From assembly GCF_900188275.1 (NCBI RefSeq), contig NZ_FZNY01000003.1, positions 372,001-436,000 on the forward strand: a stretch of DNA of 64,000 bases. Reading direction: 5' to 3'. Origin of the DNA: Dokdonia pacifica (GTDB lineage: Bacteria > Bacteroidota > Bacteroidia > Flavobacteriales > Flavobacteriaceae). The notes below the pieces were generated by a model. That model did no database searches. It was not told the DNA's origin and saw nothing but the letters and a program-made list of their open reading frames with translations. The number at the start of each line of letters is the position of its first letter. The stretch's first letter is position 1. Positions 1-10,900 of this stretch are shown in pieces. A program made the position numbers and the translations under genes.

Positions 1-632
1 TCAGCTTCATAGCTAGTGGTATTAATGGATGGTCCTAACTTTATGGCTTCTTGGAATTCTCCATTCTTAGATTCGGAAGTATAAATATCAAAGTGATTCT
101 GGTTTTTATTGGATGAAAAATACATGGTACCTTCCTTTGTAAAGGAGATATAATATTCTTCAGAAGGTGAGTTAATATTTGGTCCAGCATTGATGGGTTC
201 TGACCAACTATTGCCTTGTCTCTCTACATACCAGATATCATGATCTTCTTTGGCTCCTGAACCGTCTAGTGCTTTTTGAGAAATAAAATATAAGCGTTGT
301 TCATCTGGAGATAAAAAAGGATCATTAAATCCATATTTTGGGTTTGATAAAATGGTTATAGGTGTTGTCCATGTGTTTCCTTTAAGTTCTGAATAACATA
401 TGACGGTTCGTCCTCCTAGCTGTACTCCGTAAAAAAACTGCGTAGCATCTTTATTAAAAACAGATCCAAACTCATACTCGCCTTTTTTTGAAATGATTTC
501 AGGAGCAAATATTTTGGGTTGTACTGTTGGCGGTTTTTGTCCCAAATAGGTGAACGCAGGATTTACTTGTTGAGCGTAAGCCATAAACGGAATACATAAC
601 GAGCATAAAAAACAACAAAGGAATAGACGCAT
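1..632 (-). CDS. Partial PD40/WD40-like beta-propeller secreted protein (C-terminus outside window)
   Basis: About 210 N-terminal residues are present; the gene runs off the left edge. It starts with a clear signal peptide (MRLFLCCFLCSLCIPFMAYA, then QQ). The remainder reads as repeated propeller blades of the PD40/TolB type: phrases such as FNDPFLSPDEQRLYFIS and YYISFTKEGTMYFSSN, with the D(G/E)xxLYF(S/I)S pattern about every 50 residues. Proteins of this kind in Bacteroidota are usually periplasmic or surface proteins of unknown substrate, some being OmpA-family or TolB-like. The start was placed at 632 because it gives the full signal peptide. Family call is firm, function is not. Confidence 0.8.
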   Translation of the reverse strand, partial: MRLFLCCFLCSLCIPFMAYAQQVNPAFTYLGQKPPTVQPKIFAPEIISKKGEYEFGSVFNKDATQFFYGVQLGGRTVICYSELKGNTWTTPITILSNPKYGFNDPFLSPDEQRLYFISQKALDGSGAKEDHDIWYVERQGNSWSEPINAGPNINSPSEEYYISFTKEGTMYFSSNKNQNHFDIYTSESKNGEFQEAIKLGPSINTTSYEA

Positions 633-1007
633 AAGTTTTAAGATTGATTGATATGATACTAACGTATGTATGTGTTATTTAGTTGTGTTAGCGAAATATA
701 ATAATATGATTTCTATGTAAATAATTAGTTATTTCTTAGTGTGATTTTGTTTTAAAACAACATGATTTATTTAAAATTAGCAATTTTGTTCATTTTCTTT
801 GCTTGTCCAAAGAAAACGGAACCAAAAGAAAAGACACCTTTTCTTAGGTATTTTTTCGCTTTAAGCGAAAAACCACAAGAACTTCCCTAAATTTTTTCCA
901 TGGTTTCAAAAATTTTTAACGGGAATTCCTTTCTATACTGAAGAAAAGGGGAGAAAAATCTGAGAACTTACGTCGAACTTATATTAAATAATAATACGCG
1001 CTAATTT
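633..1007. repeat. Intergenic stretch with dispersed Flavobacteria-type repeat
   Basis: No gene seen. Bases about 780-960 resemble a dispersed intergenic sequence found widely in Bacteroidota genomes: read on the minus strand it runs through TTTTTCGCTTAAAGCGAAAAA (a hairpin) and then TTTCTTTTGGTTCCGTTTTC and TTGGACAAGCAAAG. A related but diverged piece lies at about 24290-24400. Origin and role are unknown. Confidence 0.5.
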
Positions 1008-2726
1008 CTAATTTACCAATGCGGGAATAATATAGTCCTTTAAAATCTCTCTGGGTTGATTGCCTTTACGGTTTCTGAAATTCCCTGAAGTGATCACTAC
1101 CACCGATTCTAGCGCTGGAAGAATAAAAATAAATTGTCCGCCAGCGCCTCTTGCTTCAATTGCTTCATAGGCTTTTCCATTGACTTCATAAGTGTCATGC
1201 CACCATAGATATCCATACAAGTTTTTATCATTGTAGTCTTGTAATCGTAAGTATTTACCAAAAGAGGCTTCCACCCATTTTTCAGAGATAATTTGTTGTC
1301 CTTTCCATTTCCCTTTATTTTGGTATAGTTGTCCAAATTTGAGCAAATCTCGCGATGTTAATAGCATGCCTCCTCCAAAATAAGGAGTGATTTTAGAATC
1401 ATCTGTCTGATTGATATAATTAGTGATGCCTAAAGGGGCAAATAGCTTTTCGTCCATATAGGTTTCAAGAGGAATGTCTAAATGCTCATTTAAACAAACA
1501 CCCAGTAAAAACGGATTGGCAGAACCATAATCTGCATAGGTACCTGGTTCTTTGACCATAGGAGCTTCTAATACGGTCTTTAACCAATTATTAGAAAAAC
1601 GCGGATCTTGATAATTGTTTTCTGATGCCTGATTATTGACATCCAATCCTGAACTCATGGTGAGTAAGTCTTTTAGGGTTATGTTCGCTTTTTGAGGATC
1701 TTTTGTGTATTGATAGGTTTCAGGAAGAAAGTCATATAATTTTTCATCAACACTTTTTATAATGTTTTCATCGATCGCAATTCCAATAATTGCAGAGGAT
1801 ATACTTTTGGATGCCGATCTCAAGTCGTGTGGTATATGGGCGTTAAATCCATCAAAATAGGTTTCAAATACGAGCTTATTTTCCTTGGCGATAAGGATAC
1901 TATGGGTATTGACTAACTTTTGAGCTTCAACATCAGTTATTAATCGTGTTAATTCACTTTTATTGATTCCCAACGCATCTATATTGGTTGTTTCCCAACC
2001 ATCCTTTAATTGTGCAGGCGTATTTGTATTTTGTGGTTGGTGTACGTAATCTGAATGATATTCCCAACCATCATTGGTATGAGTTAAGTTTGTTTTTGTA
2101 ATAAACATGTCAGCTAGGAAAATCTCTAACTCAATATTCTTTTTTGATAGCTTAGCGCGAAAATTGAATCCGGTCATCCCATCTGTAAATAGGAGGATAT
2201 CTCCTTTTTGTTTAAAATCAGCAGTCCACGTGCCTCTAAACCGTTGATCTCCGAAAAATGGATAGGCAGCTAGCGTTTTTTCATTCATGGGTTCTATATA
2301 CAGCATGATATCATCAGATTGTAAACCATTATCTACCATAAAAGGATTCCAAGCACCTGCGAATGTATCATTCCCTTGATGTTGCAAGTTTACATGGTAC
2401 ATCAATTTCCCCGTTTGAATAAACCCCGTTAGTACTTGTTCATTCTGAGTATACTGCAAATCGAAGAATAACTGGTTGTCTATTGTAAATTCAACTCCAT
2501 TAGTACTAGAAGAAGTTACAGATTCATCAAAGAGGGTTGTGTCATTAGCGATTTTCAAGTGATACGCAGTGCCTTCTCCTTTATGTAAAGTTACCTGAAA
2601 ATTGAAACTGTTTTTATTCGGCAAAAAGCCTATCCATTCGCCCTCATAATCTTTTTGATCAATCTGAGCGCAGCTTGTCATTATGGACACAGATAATGCT
2701 ACTATAATTGTTAGGTATTTGAACAT
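1008..2726 (-). CDS. Serine hydrolase (class C beta-lactamase-related), lipoprotein
   Basis: A 572-residue secreted lipoprotein: the N-terminus ends in a lipobox (MTSC, Cys19), so the protein is probably anchored in a membrane. Residues about 250-570 form a beta-lactamase/penicillin-binding-protein-like serine hydrolase domain. The SxxK nucleophile motif SASK lies near residues 304-307, a YGS triad follows (DYGSANPFLLG), and a GxG-type motif lies near the C-terminus (EARGAGGQFIF). The first 230 residues are an extra beta-rich domain of unknown role. Such enzymes act as esterases, amidases or D-aminopeptidases rather than true beta-lactamases; the substrate cannot be read from sequence. An AraC regulator lies immediately upstream on the same strand. 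Confidence 0.85.
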   Translation of the reverse strand: MFKYLTIIVALSVSIMTSCAQIDQKDYEGEWIGFLPNKNSFNFQVTLHKGEGTAYHLKIANDTTLFDESVTSSSTNGVEFTIDNQLFFDLQYTQNEQVLTGFIQTGKLMYHVNLQHQGNDTFAGAWNPFMVDNGLQSDDIMLYIEPMNEKTLAAYPFFGDQRFRGTWTADFKQKGDILLFTDGMTGFNFRAKLSKKNIELEIFLADMFITKTNLTHTNDGWEYHSDYVHQPQNTNTPAQLKDGWETTNIDALGINKSELTRLITDVEAQKLVNTHSILIAKENKLVFETYFDGFNAHIPHDLRSASKSISSAIIGIAIDENIIKSVDEKLYDFLPETYQYTKDPQKANITLKDLLTMSSGLDVNNQASENNYQDPRFSNNWLKTVLEAPMVKEPGTYADYGSANPFLLGVCLNEHLDIPLETYMDEKLFAPLGITNYINQTDDSKITPYFGGGMLLTSRDLLKFGQLYQNKGKWKGQQIISEKWVEASFGKYLRLQDYNDKNLYGYLWWHDTYEVNGKAYEAIEARGAGGQFIFILPALESVVVITSGNFRNRKGNQPREILKDYIIPALVN

Positions 2727-2795
2727 TTTTTTAAGTTTAAGTCACAAACTTAGAACATATCAATAGGTGAAAATTGTATGAAATTAACATTACGT

Positions 2796-3602
2796 CTATT
2801 TCTTTAGTATTTTTCTATACGAACTGGGGTTCATATCAAAATGAGATTTAAATACCCGATTAAAATGACTTTGATCTGAAAAGCCTGCTTGGTATGTAAT
2901 TTCTGTTAATGACTTAGAGTTGTCAAACAAAAGTGGAATCGCTTTTTTAAGTTTTTGTTGCCGTATATATTCCCCAAGACTCATAGAAAGGTGTTTAGGA
3001 GCTGCTCTTGAAATATGTACAGGATGTATCTGTAATTGATCAGATAAATATTTCAGACTTAGTTCTGCTGTATCGTAGTGTAATAATTCTTTTAAGTCTT
3101 CTATCCAGATAGGTGGTTTTTGAATATGTGTCGTTTTGATATTGCTTAAGGCTTCCGATATTTGAAGTAGTAAAAATTCAACAGACACTTTACTATAGGT
3201 GTCTGAGAGTAGTAGTTCTCTATATAGTTTTGCAAAAAGAAGGTGTAATTGCGGATTCTCTATAAGCTGACTCCCTTCTAGTATCTGCAAATCGATGCCA
3301 TTCTTTTCAAACCACGTTCTTTCAAACTCTAAATGAAATCCACTCGCAGTATCAGAATGCATACTGCCATAATGAGATTCTTGCCAATTATTAAACATTA
3401 AACTTCCAGAAGGACAAAGTGTTTTGACCCTAGTATTACAATCCATCATATTGCCTTGTAATACATACATGAAATAAGGATTCTCATGATAATGCCAATC
3501 TGTTTTAACACCTGTATAGATATAGCGTGATAACAGAATTCCATTAAAGGACACCTCTAAATTTTGATCGCCGTAATATTGTCCTTTTGTTAATACTTTC
3601 AT
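2796..3602 (-). CDS. AraC family transcriptional regulator
   Basis: A 268-residue regulator. The N-terminal half (about 1-150) looks like a cupin-type sensing domain (YHENPYFMYVLQGNM). The C-terminal ~100 residues carry two helix-turn-helix motifs of the AraC type, ending with the family signature ITYQAGFSDQSHFNRVFKSH followed by NPSSYRK. It sits just upstream of the serine hydrolase gene on the same strand (about 70 bases apart), so it may regulate or be cotranscribed with it; this is inference. The effector is unknown. Confidence 0.88.
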   Translation of the reverse strand: MKVLTKGQYYGDQNLEVSFNGILLSRYIYTGVKTDWHYHENPYFMYVLQGNMMDCNTRVKTLCPSGSLMFNNWQESHYGSMHSDTASGFHLEFERTWFEKNGIDLQILEGSQLIENPQLHLLFAKLYRELLLSDTYSKVSVEFLLLQISEALSNIKTTHIQKPPIWIEDLKELLHYDTAELSLKYLSDQLQIHPVHISRAAPKHLSMSLGEYIRQQKLKKAIPLLFDNSKSLTEITYQAGFSDQSHFNRVFKSHFDMNPSSYRKILKK

Positions 3603-3732
3603 TTTTTGCTAGCACTTATAGATACTATAACTAATGATTGTTATCTTTTATTTTTCTATGATAAAATATACTCTTTTTTATCTAGAGAATGAAATTTATA
3701 TATAGCTACATCTAAAAACGCTGTATACCATT

Positions 3733-4206
3733 TTATCGTAACCATTTCTTCATTATAGGAAATTCTTTACTATCGCATAACTCCATCCATTCAAGTAATG
3801 GTAATCCAACATAATTCTTATTGGTGAATTGCTCAATAAGCCATTCTGAATCATTTTTATAGCCTCCTGAATGAAATAGAATGGTAAGATCAATGCTTAA
3901 ATGAGTTGCTGCAGCATATGACCATAATATGGTTGCAATTTCATCACCATCTGAAGGCCAAGCTGGGTCCATTTCTTTAGTGCCTATTAGAGGTCTTAGT
4001 TCTTTATCTGTAATAGCTATATGTCCTGCTTCATGCAATAGGTCTCCTGGATATTGCAACTTTTCTTTATCCAATAAGATAGTACCTCCTTTTAATTGTA
4101 AACCCGGTAGGAAGGTGTCATTAGTTAATGCTTCTTCAACTACAAGTATGTGAATACTTGTAAGAAAATGTATGATTACTTCTAATGTATTTTTATGGAA
4201 TTGCAA
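3733..4206 (-). CDS. Uncharacterised protein with HEXXH motif
   Basis: A 157-residue protein without an obvious signal peptide. It contains LHEAGHIA (His58-Glu59-x-x-His62), a zinc-metallopeptidase-like HEXXH motif, followed by GDEIATILWSYAA, where Glu89 could serve as a third metal ligand. The second half is predicted helical. I do not recognise the family with certainty; it could be a small soluble metalloprotease-like protein. About 130 bases separate it from the AraC gene downstream and 50 from the cyclase upstream. Confidence 0.6.
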   Translation of the reverse strand: MQFHKNTLEVIIHFLTSIHILVVEEALTNDTFLPGLQLKGGTILLDKEKLQYPGDLLHEAGHIAITDKELRPLIGTKEMDPAWPSDGDEIATILWSYAAATHLSIDLTILFHSGGYKNDSEWLIEQFTNKNYVGLPLLEWMELCDSKEFPIMKKWLR

Positions 4207-4260
4207 TATTTAGAATTTTATTTTCATAAGTAGTATTCAAAACTTTTTATGATCAAATAT

Positions 4261-5181
4261 CTAATAAATCTGATACAGGGTATAGCGTCCCGTCTTTCCT
4301 TTTAGCTCAGTTTCAAAGGTTGTGTATTCTGGGTATGTTTTTTCTACTTTTTGATAAGCTTCTTGAGAGAGCAGGAGGGAAGTGCCAAATTCTTTATTGG
4401 CAGCTTCAATCCGACTCGCATAATTTACATTATCTCCTATAATAGCTAATTTTCTCATAGCTCCAGTATCAAAAGGACCTACAATCGCATTTCCATAATG
4501 AACGCCTGCTCGTATTCCAAAATGTGTATTGAAGTTTTCTTTGAGATATTCATTAAAATCGTCTAGCTTTTGATTCATCCCTTCTATGGCATGGATGGCA
4601 TCTAATACAGAGTTGTCTGTATTTTCGTCTATTCCAAAAACTGCTAAGATTCCATCACCCGCTACATCACTAATGATTCCTTTGTGTTCTTGGATGATGG
4701 TATTCATGATTCTATAATATCGATTTAATACGTGTACAATATCATATGGTGGAAATTTTTCTGCAAAAGCGGTATAATTCACAATATCGGTAAATACGAT
4801 GGTGAGCCTCTGCTGTCTTCCTAAGGCAATTTCTGAATCTTCAGAAAACTGTTCAGAAATGAGATCAATATCCAATTTATCAGAGACCATTCTTCTAATC
4901 AAAACATCTCCTTTTAATTTGGTTTGACAGGCTAGTCTGATTTCTTTTGGGAAATTTAATTTCGTAGAAATAAGTTGTTCCAGTTCGTTTTTTGGATAAC
5001 AATTTTCTATTCCTTCCATGACACTCACCCGACAAGTAGAGCATTTGCCTTGCCCTCCACAAGCATGTGTATGATTGATATGCGCTGCTAGCGTTGCCTT
5101 TAGAATAGTATCTTCTTCGGCGCAATGAATTTCTTGCTTTTCTTTAAATAACTGTATTTTATTGAAAGTGGTTTGATCCAT
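4261..5181 (-). CDS. Adenylate/guanylate cyclase with N-terminal 2Fe-2S ferredoxin domain
   Basis: A 306-residue fusion. Residues 1-95 form a ferredoxin-like domain with Cys41-x5-Cys47-x2-Cys50 and Cys85, the usual ligands of a [2Fe-2S] cluster. Residues about 120-300 form a class III nucleotidyl cyclase domain: FTDIV supplies metal-binding Asp132 and GDGILAVF supplies Asp176. No membrane segment is seen, so the enzyme should be cytosolic. The architecture suggests that cyclic nucleotide production responds to redox state or iron-sulphur supply; that is inference. Similar fusions are known in other bacteria. The next gene (DUF2490) ends 35 bases upstream of this start and the two may be cotranscribed. 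Confidence 0.88.
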   Translation of the reverse strand: MDQTTFNKIQLFKEKQEIHCAEEDTILKATLAAHINHTHACGGQGKCSTCRVSVMEGIENCYPKNELEQLISTKLNFPKEIRLACQTKLKGDVLIRRMVSDKLDIDLISEQFSEDSEIALGRQQRLTIVFTDIVNYTAFAEKFPPYDIVHVLNRYYRIMNTIIQEHKGIISDVAGDGILAVFGIDENTDNSVLDAIHAIEGMNQKLDDFNEYLKENFNTHFGIRAGVHYGNAIVGPFDTGAMRKLAIIGDNVNYASRIEAANKEFGTSLLLSQEAYQKVEKTYPEYTTFETELKGKTGRYTLYQIY

Positions 5182-5216
5182 GAGGGAGCTTGTTTTCTTT
5201 GTATCTCACAGTTATT

Positions 5217-5909
5217 TTAACTATCCTCTTTCTTCTTCTTTCTCAAGTCTGTTTTTAGAAAGAAAGCAATTTGAAAACGATCAAAAGTATCTACTCTAAA
5301 ATCATTTTTTAAGTAGCCTACTTGTGTACTTAGGTTTTTAGAGATATTATATCCTAATGCGCCATACAAACGGTTTTGACCGAAGAATTCATTCTGTAAA
5401 TTGATAAACACTTCATCATAGGCCGTTAAGAACCATTTGTCGCTAAGCGGATATGTAAGCCTTAAAAAATAACGGGCACGATGCTGCGTATCATTTCCCG
5501 AAAGGGGATTATCTATAAAACGTTGTTCTAAACGATAGCGATGTGAAAACTTCAATTTTCCAACCGAGTTACGTAGCACAAACTGTTGATAGATACGGTG
5601 CTCTGAGATGTTTTCTTCTCCATTTGGATCTTCAAATGTAGGATCCGTACTAATAAAACCATAGCCAAAAGAGGCCATGGCTTTATCAGAAATATGATAA
5701 TTTAAAGCGGTACGTAATAATAACTGATTAAAATTATCTGCAAATTCGTAATTACGATACTGTACTTCTGCATGGATACTTAATTTTTCAGATACTCGAT
5801 TGTTGGTAAATAGCATATACCAAGCTCCTAAATCATCTTCTCCATTATTTTGTGCATATGTACTTGCAGTTATAGATAGTAGTATGAACGCTAAAAATAT
5901 TTTTTTCAT
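5217..5909 (-). CDS. DUF2490 family outer-membrane beta-barrel-like protein
   Basis: A 230-residue protein with a signal peptide (MKKIFLAFILLSITASTYA). The mature part begins with DDLGAWYMLFTNNRVSEKLS and alternates short amphipathic strands ending in aromatic residues (VQYRNYEF, HRYRLEQRF, LRLTYPLS, IAFFLKTD), as in DUF2490 and other small outer-membrane barrels of Bacteroidota. Role unknown. It lies between the cyclase gene and the S9 peptidase gene on the same strand, with short gaps (35 and 47 bases). Confidence 0.8.
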   Translation of the reverse strand: MKKIFLAFILLSITASTYAQNNGEDDLGAWYMLFTNNRVSEKLSIHAEVQYRNYEFADNFNQLLLRTALNYHISDKAMASFGYGFISTDPTFEDPNGEENISEHRIYQQFVLRNSVGKLKFSHRYRLEQRFIDNPLSGNDTQHRARYFLRLTYPLSDKWFLTAYDEVFINLQNEFFGQNRLYGALGYNISKNLSTQVGYLKNDFRVDTFDRFQIAFFLKTDLRKKKKEDS

Positions 5910-5956
5910 AGAATTAATAATGTATTGTCGTTTTTTTTGAATGAATAAATAAAGTA

Positions 5957-7879
5957 CTAAAGATCGGTTTTTTCTAGCTTACTTGTATCACCTTTTAGGT
6001 ATTGATCTAAAAATTCGATTACTTTTTTTGTAGCTTCTATTTGGTTTTCCTTTTTAACGAATCCATGTCCTTCGTCTTCAAAAAGTACATATTCTACAGG
6101 AACCCCATTTTGACGAACACCTTCTACAATCTCATCACTTTCTACTTGTAATACTCTAGGATCTTGAGCCCCTTGTAGAACTAATAATGGTTTGGTTACT
6201 TTATCTGTATGAAATAGCGGAGATATTTTCTTTAAACGAATAGAATCTTCGGTATGTGGATCTCCCATCTCTTCATACAAAGCATCTTTAAAAGAAGCCC
6301 ACCATGGCGGAATGCTTTTAAGTGTACGCATCCAATTGGTCACACCAAAGTAATTCACACCTACTTTAAACTCTTCTGGAGCTGATGTAAGGGCTGCCAT
6401 GGTCATAAAACCACCATAGGATCCACCCATAATACCAATTTTATCGGCATCAATTATTTCTTGTTCTGCTAACCAATCTTTCCCAGCGATACAATCTTTA
6501 AGGTCTTTATCTCCGTGGTTTTGATTGTCCATCATATAGAACGTTTTTCCATACCCACTACTACCTCTATTATTTACAGCAAGTACAGCATATCCATGAT
6601 TTACTAAGAACTGTGTACGCGAACTAAAATTCAATCTAGATTGCCCTCCTGGGCCTCCGTGCACCATTACGATAGCTGGAACTTTATTGTTTGCGTTTGC
6701 TTGCTTAGGTTGATAATAAATAGCAGGGACTTCCACACCATCAAAAGAATTAAATCTCACAACTTTTCCTTCTACAAGATCATCGGCATTGATTTCTTTA
6801 TTGAGTACGTCTGTTAATTGATAATAGTCTTTTGTATTCATATCATAGGCATACATATTGGTAGGTTTTGCAGAGTTACCTACTCGCAGTAAAGCCATAG
6901 ATTCATCTCTTGAAAAACTAGCACTGGTTACAGATTGTCCATCTATTTCTGGAAACTCAATGGTTTTTCCAGTAGCTACTTCTGTTACTTTCATCACTGT
7001 CTTTGCATCTTCATTGGTAAAGAAAACATTGTATTTTCCATTATGAGTAAAGTAATAACTAAATACGGGCCACTCATTATTTGTTACGCGCTCTACCGTT
7101 CCTGTAGCAATATCGTAACTTGCTACATACGAATTTTCTGCTCCTTCATCTGTAGAGAAATACAGTGTTTTTCCATCTGGAGAAAAGTCTAAATGCCCAT
7201 TACCACTTTGGGTTGCATTTACTTTCTTTTGTTCGTTGGTTTCTGTATTGACAATATATAAGTCACTATCATTTGTATTAATAGCTTCAGAGAGTGTAAT
7301 GTATTTGCCATCGTCACTCATAGCATTAAAATCACGAGCACTTTCTACTTTATACACTATTTTAGAAGAAAAATCTTCAATATTCATTTCATAATGATCT
7401 AAGAATTGTGGATCACGTTCATTACTTCCATAAAAGAAGCTTTTTCCATCTTTTGCCCACCCTCTAAAATTTGTACGAACACCTTCAAGAGGTGTCAATG
7501 CTTTGATGCCATTTTCATCTTTCATAAAAATTTTGAAAATTTCATCTCCATTTCCGTCCATACTAAATAAAATACGATCATCTTTAGGGAAGTAAGAGAT
7601 TCCATATATAGAACTACTGTCACTTTGGGTGATAGGCGTAAGCTCACCGCCTTTAACTGGCGTACTATACATATTATTAATTCCAGAACGATTACTGGTA
7701 ATTAATACTTTGGATTTGTCGGCAGAAAAGCCATTGGCTCCTGCGCTTTCGTTATCCATAAATTGCTCAATAGAGTATTGTGCAACGGTACGTTCTTCTT
7801 GTGATTTTTCTTTTACTTGTTCTTTACAGGAGAAAAGAATTAAAGTAAAGCACACGATAAGGTAAACTGCTTTTTTCAT
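5957..7879 (-). CDS. S9 family serine peptidase (prolyl oligopeptidase type), lipoprotein
   Basis: A 640-residue lipoprotein (signal ending LFSC, then KEQ). Residues about 40-370 are a beta-propeller of PD40/TolB-like blades (KVLITSNRSG, DDRILFSMDGNGD, GKTLYFSTDEGAE). The C-terminal 260 residues form an alpha/beta hydrolase with the S9 signature GGSYGGF (Ser487), Asp573 in AQDPRV and His605 in EGHGF, giving a complete catalytic triad. S9C/acylaminoacyl-type peptidases cleave short peptides; here it is likely periplasmic or surface-anchored. It lies directly downstream of the large sortilin-type propeller protein gene and is separated from it by a terminator, so it may be transcribed independently. 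Confidence 0.92.
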   Translation of the reverse strand: MKKAVYLIVCFTLILFSCKEQVKEKSQEERTVAQYSIEQFMDNESAGANGFSADKSKVLITSNRSGINNMYSTPVKGGELTPITQSDSSSIYGISYFPKDDRILFSMDGNGDEIFKIFMKDENGIKALTPLEGVRTNFRGWAKDGKSFFYGSNERDPQFLDHYEMNIEDFSSKIVYKVESARDFNAMSDDGKYITLSEAINTNDSDLYIVNTETNEQKKVNATQSGNGHLDFSPDGKTLYFSTDEGAENSYVASYDIATGTVERVTNNEWPVFSYYFTHNGKYNVFFTNEDAKTVMKVTEVATGKTIEFPEIDGQSVTSASFSRDESMALLRVGNSAKPTNMYAYDMNTKDYYQLTDVLNKEINADDLVEGKVVRFNSFDGVEVPAIYYQPKQANANNKVPAIVMVHGGPGGQSRLNFSSRTQFLVNHGYAVLAVNNRGSSGYGKTFYMMDNQNHGDKDLKDCIAGKDWLAEQEIIDADKIGIMGGSYGGFMTMAALTSAPEEFKVGVNYFGVTNWMRTLKSIPPWWASFKDALYEEMGDPHTEDSIRLKKISPLFHTDKVTKPLLVLQGAQDPRVLQVESDEIVEGVRQNGVPVEYVLFEDEGHGFVKKENQIEATKKVIEFLDQYLKGDTSKLEKTDL

Positions 7880-7900
7880 ATGATTAGATTGTTAGTTGTT

Positions 7901-7930
7901 TAAAAAAGCCCCTCTTTTTTGAGAGGGGCT
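7901..7930 (-). terminator. Rho-independent terminator after the sortilin-type gene
   Basis: On the minus strand AGCCCCTCTC pairs with GAGGGGCT across an A-rich loop and is followed by TTTTTTA. It lies between the stop of the 7941-11156 gene and the start of the S9 peptidase gene. Confidence 0.85.
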
Positions 7931-7940
7931 GTATATATTC

Positions 7941-10900
7941 TTAATCCATTTTAAAGCTCTTTATTTCTTTAAAAGGCTTTACATCCAGTCCTTCTAATTT
8001 TGTTTGGAACGGTGTCCACTCATCTGTAAAGAAAGTGTTTGTGGTTTCTAATGCTTCTTGCAACTGATCTTTTGCTTGTTGGATCAACAAGTTTTCTGTA
8101 GCTGTGAGTCCGTTGGGACGACTACCCGCATAACCACGAGCAAGACCAATACGACGCATTACTGTCATTTCAGGATTACGTGTAATTCCTTGACGTTTAT
8201 CTTCTTTACCTAAGTATAACGCAATGACTTCATCTATACGTTTTACCATTTTTCCAATCTCTTTCAGATCTTCTTTATGCGCATCGTCTTTATCAAGCTT
8301 TTTCAGCATTTTCTTATAATCTTGCGCAATGGTTTTACTCTCAACCAATTGTTTTACAGCATCTGCAGCTGTTTGCGTGAGTCCTTCTAATGTTTTTCCA
8401 GAGGTATACTCATCATTAATCGCTTTTTGAGGAACATCTAATCTAGGATCAGACTCCACCGTAATAGATGAGGTACTTGTCTGGTCTCCGTAAGTCATTT
8501 CTAAACGATAGGTACCTGGTTTTACAGAAACACCTCCTGGTTCACTTTTACGTTTACGGATAGTACGTGATGGTCTATCCCCACCAGCTTCATTCATAAA
8601 CCATCTTGTTTTATGAATACCTGTACTATCTGGGGTTTTCCATTTTAAGTGACGTATTTGTCTCTCTCCATCATATATTTTTAAATGGATAGAATCCCAA
8701 GTTACTTTCTTCACCTCCGAGTCATCAGAAGTTTCATCTTCATCCTCCTCTTTTTCCTTGTCTTTCTCTTTAGACGCTTCTTTCTTCACTTTGGTTACAT
8801 AATAAGAGATATGTGCACCACGACCTCTGTTTTCTGCATTGTAAAGGGCATCACCACCAAAGCGACTTCCTGTAGGTTGTTGATAGGCTGCTTGGTATGC
8901 TGTAGGAGGATCAAAGAGTTGTAGCTTTCGCGAAAGCGTATTCTTATCCTTTGCAATAGCACGTAGTGGTCTGATATCATCTAGTACCCATGCCGCACGT
9001 CCAAATGTTCCAATCACTAAGTCATGCTCTCTTGGCTGAATCACTAAATCTTTTACCGAAGTCGTAGGGAATCCTTTGGTCCATTTTTCCCAGCTTGACC
9101 CAGCATCTAATGAGATATAAAGTCCATCATCGGTTCCTAAAAACATCAAGTTAGGCTCTTCAATATCTTCAATAATAGAAAGGGTGTAACTCTGTACATC
9201 ATTGCTATCTACAATACGCTCCCAAGTTTTTCCGTAGTTACGTGTACGATACGCATACGGTGTATAATTGAAACGACGGTAATCATTTGCTACTAATAAT
9301 GCTTCTCCTTGCTTTTTATTACTCGCTTTGATTTGTACAATCCAGCTACCCTCGGGTAATCCTTTAATGTTTTTGGTAACTTCTGTGTAGTTATTTCCAC
9401 CATCGGTGGTATAGTGTACACGACCATCATCGGTTCCTACCCAGAACATATTGCGCTCTAAAGGTGATGGCTCAATGACTAGAATAGTGGTGTGATTTTC
9501 AGCCCCTGTTGCATCCATAGATAATCCTCCAGATTCCGATTGCTTTTGCTTTTCAGGGTCGTTGGTTGTTAAGTCTGGCGAAATCACCTTCCAAGTCAAT
9601 CCTTTATCTGTCGATTTGTGTACAAACTGACTTCCAAAGTATATGGTACTATTATCAAATGGGTCAATATTAATAGCCGAGTTCCAGTTAAAACGTAAAA
9701 ATACATCAGGATCTGGATGGGTAGGTTTTACTCCATAGTTATTTCCAGTTTTCCAATCATAACGACTTACAAACCCTTGCTGACTCATACTCCAACCGTA
9801 ACGGCTATCATCTTTATCTGGTACTACATCAAATCCATCACCAAACGAAATCTCTTGCCAGTAGCTATTACGAATTCCTTGTGCTTTCCAAACATAAGCA
9901 GGACCTCTCCAGCTTCCGTTATCCTGCATTCCTCCGTATACATTATATGGAAACTCATTATCTACACTAATATGATAAAACTGTGCCACAGGTAAGTTTC
10001 CTATAAAGCGCCATGTTTTCCCACCATCTTTTGTGATGTTCATTCCTCCATCATTTCCGTCAATCATAAACTGACCGTTATCTGGATGAATCCACCATGC
10101 GTGGTGATCTGGGTGAACTCCATTATCTACACCATAAGCTCCCATGAGTTGTGAGAAATTCTTTCCACCATCTTCAGATACATTTACATAGGTAAATACC
10201 GAAAAGATTCTATTTTCATTATCGGGATCTACGTGAATATCTGAATAGTAAAAAGGTCTATTTCCGATATCACTTTTATCATTTACTTTTTTCCAGTTAA
10301 AACCTCCATCTTCAGAGCGGTATAATGCATTCTTTTTTGCTTCAATTAGTGCATATACCACATTAGGTTTATTGGGCGCAATAGAAATACCAATACGTCC
10401 TAACTCTCCTTTTGGAAGTCCATCTTTATCTGATAGCTTTTTCCAAGTCTTTCCGCCATCATGCGTCATATGTAATCCAGAACCTTCTCCTCCAGATTTA
10501 AAAAACCAAGGATCACGTTTGTGTTCCCACATTGCAACGATGAGTTTATTTGGATTGGTTGGGTCCATTACCATATCGGCAACCCCCGTTTTATTATTGG
10601 CAAATAAGATTTTATTCCATGTTTTTCCTCCATCGGTAGTTTTAAAAACACCGCGCTCTGGATGTTCGCCCCATGGGGATCCGATAGCACCTACATAGAC
10701 CACATCAGGGTTGGTAGGATCTATAATCACACGATGGATATGTCTTGTTTTTTCAAGCCCCATAGATTGCCATGATTTCCCGCCGTCTAAAGACTTATAT
10801 ACACCATATCCTCCATTGAGAGAGTTACGTGGATTTCCTTCTCCAGTACCTACCCAAATTACACTTGGGTTAGATTGTTGGATCGCAACTGCTCCAATAG

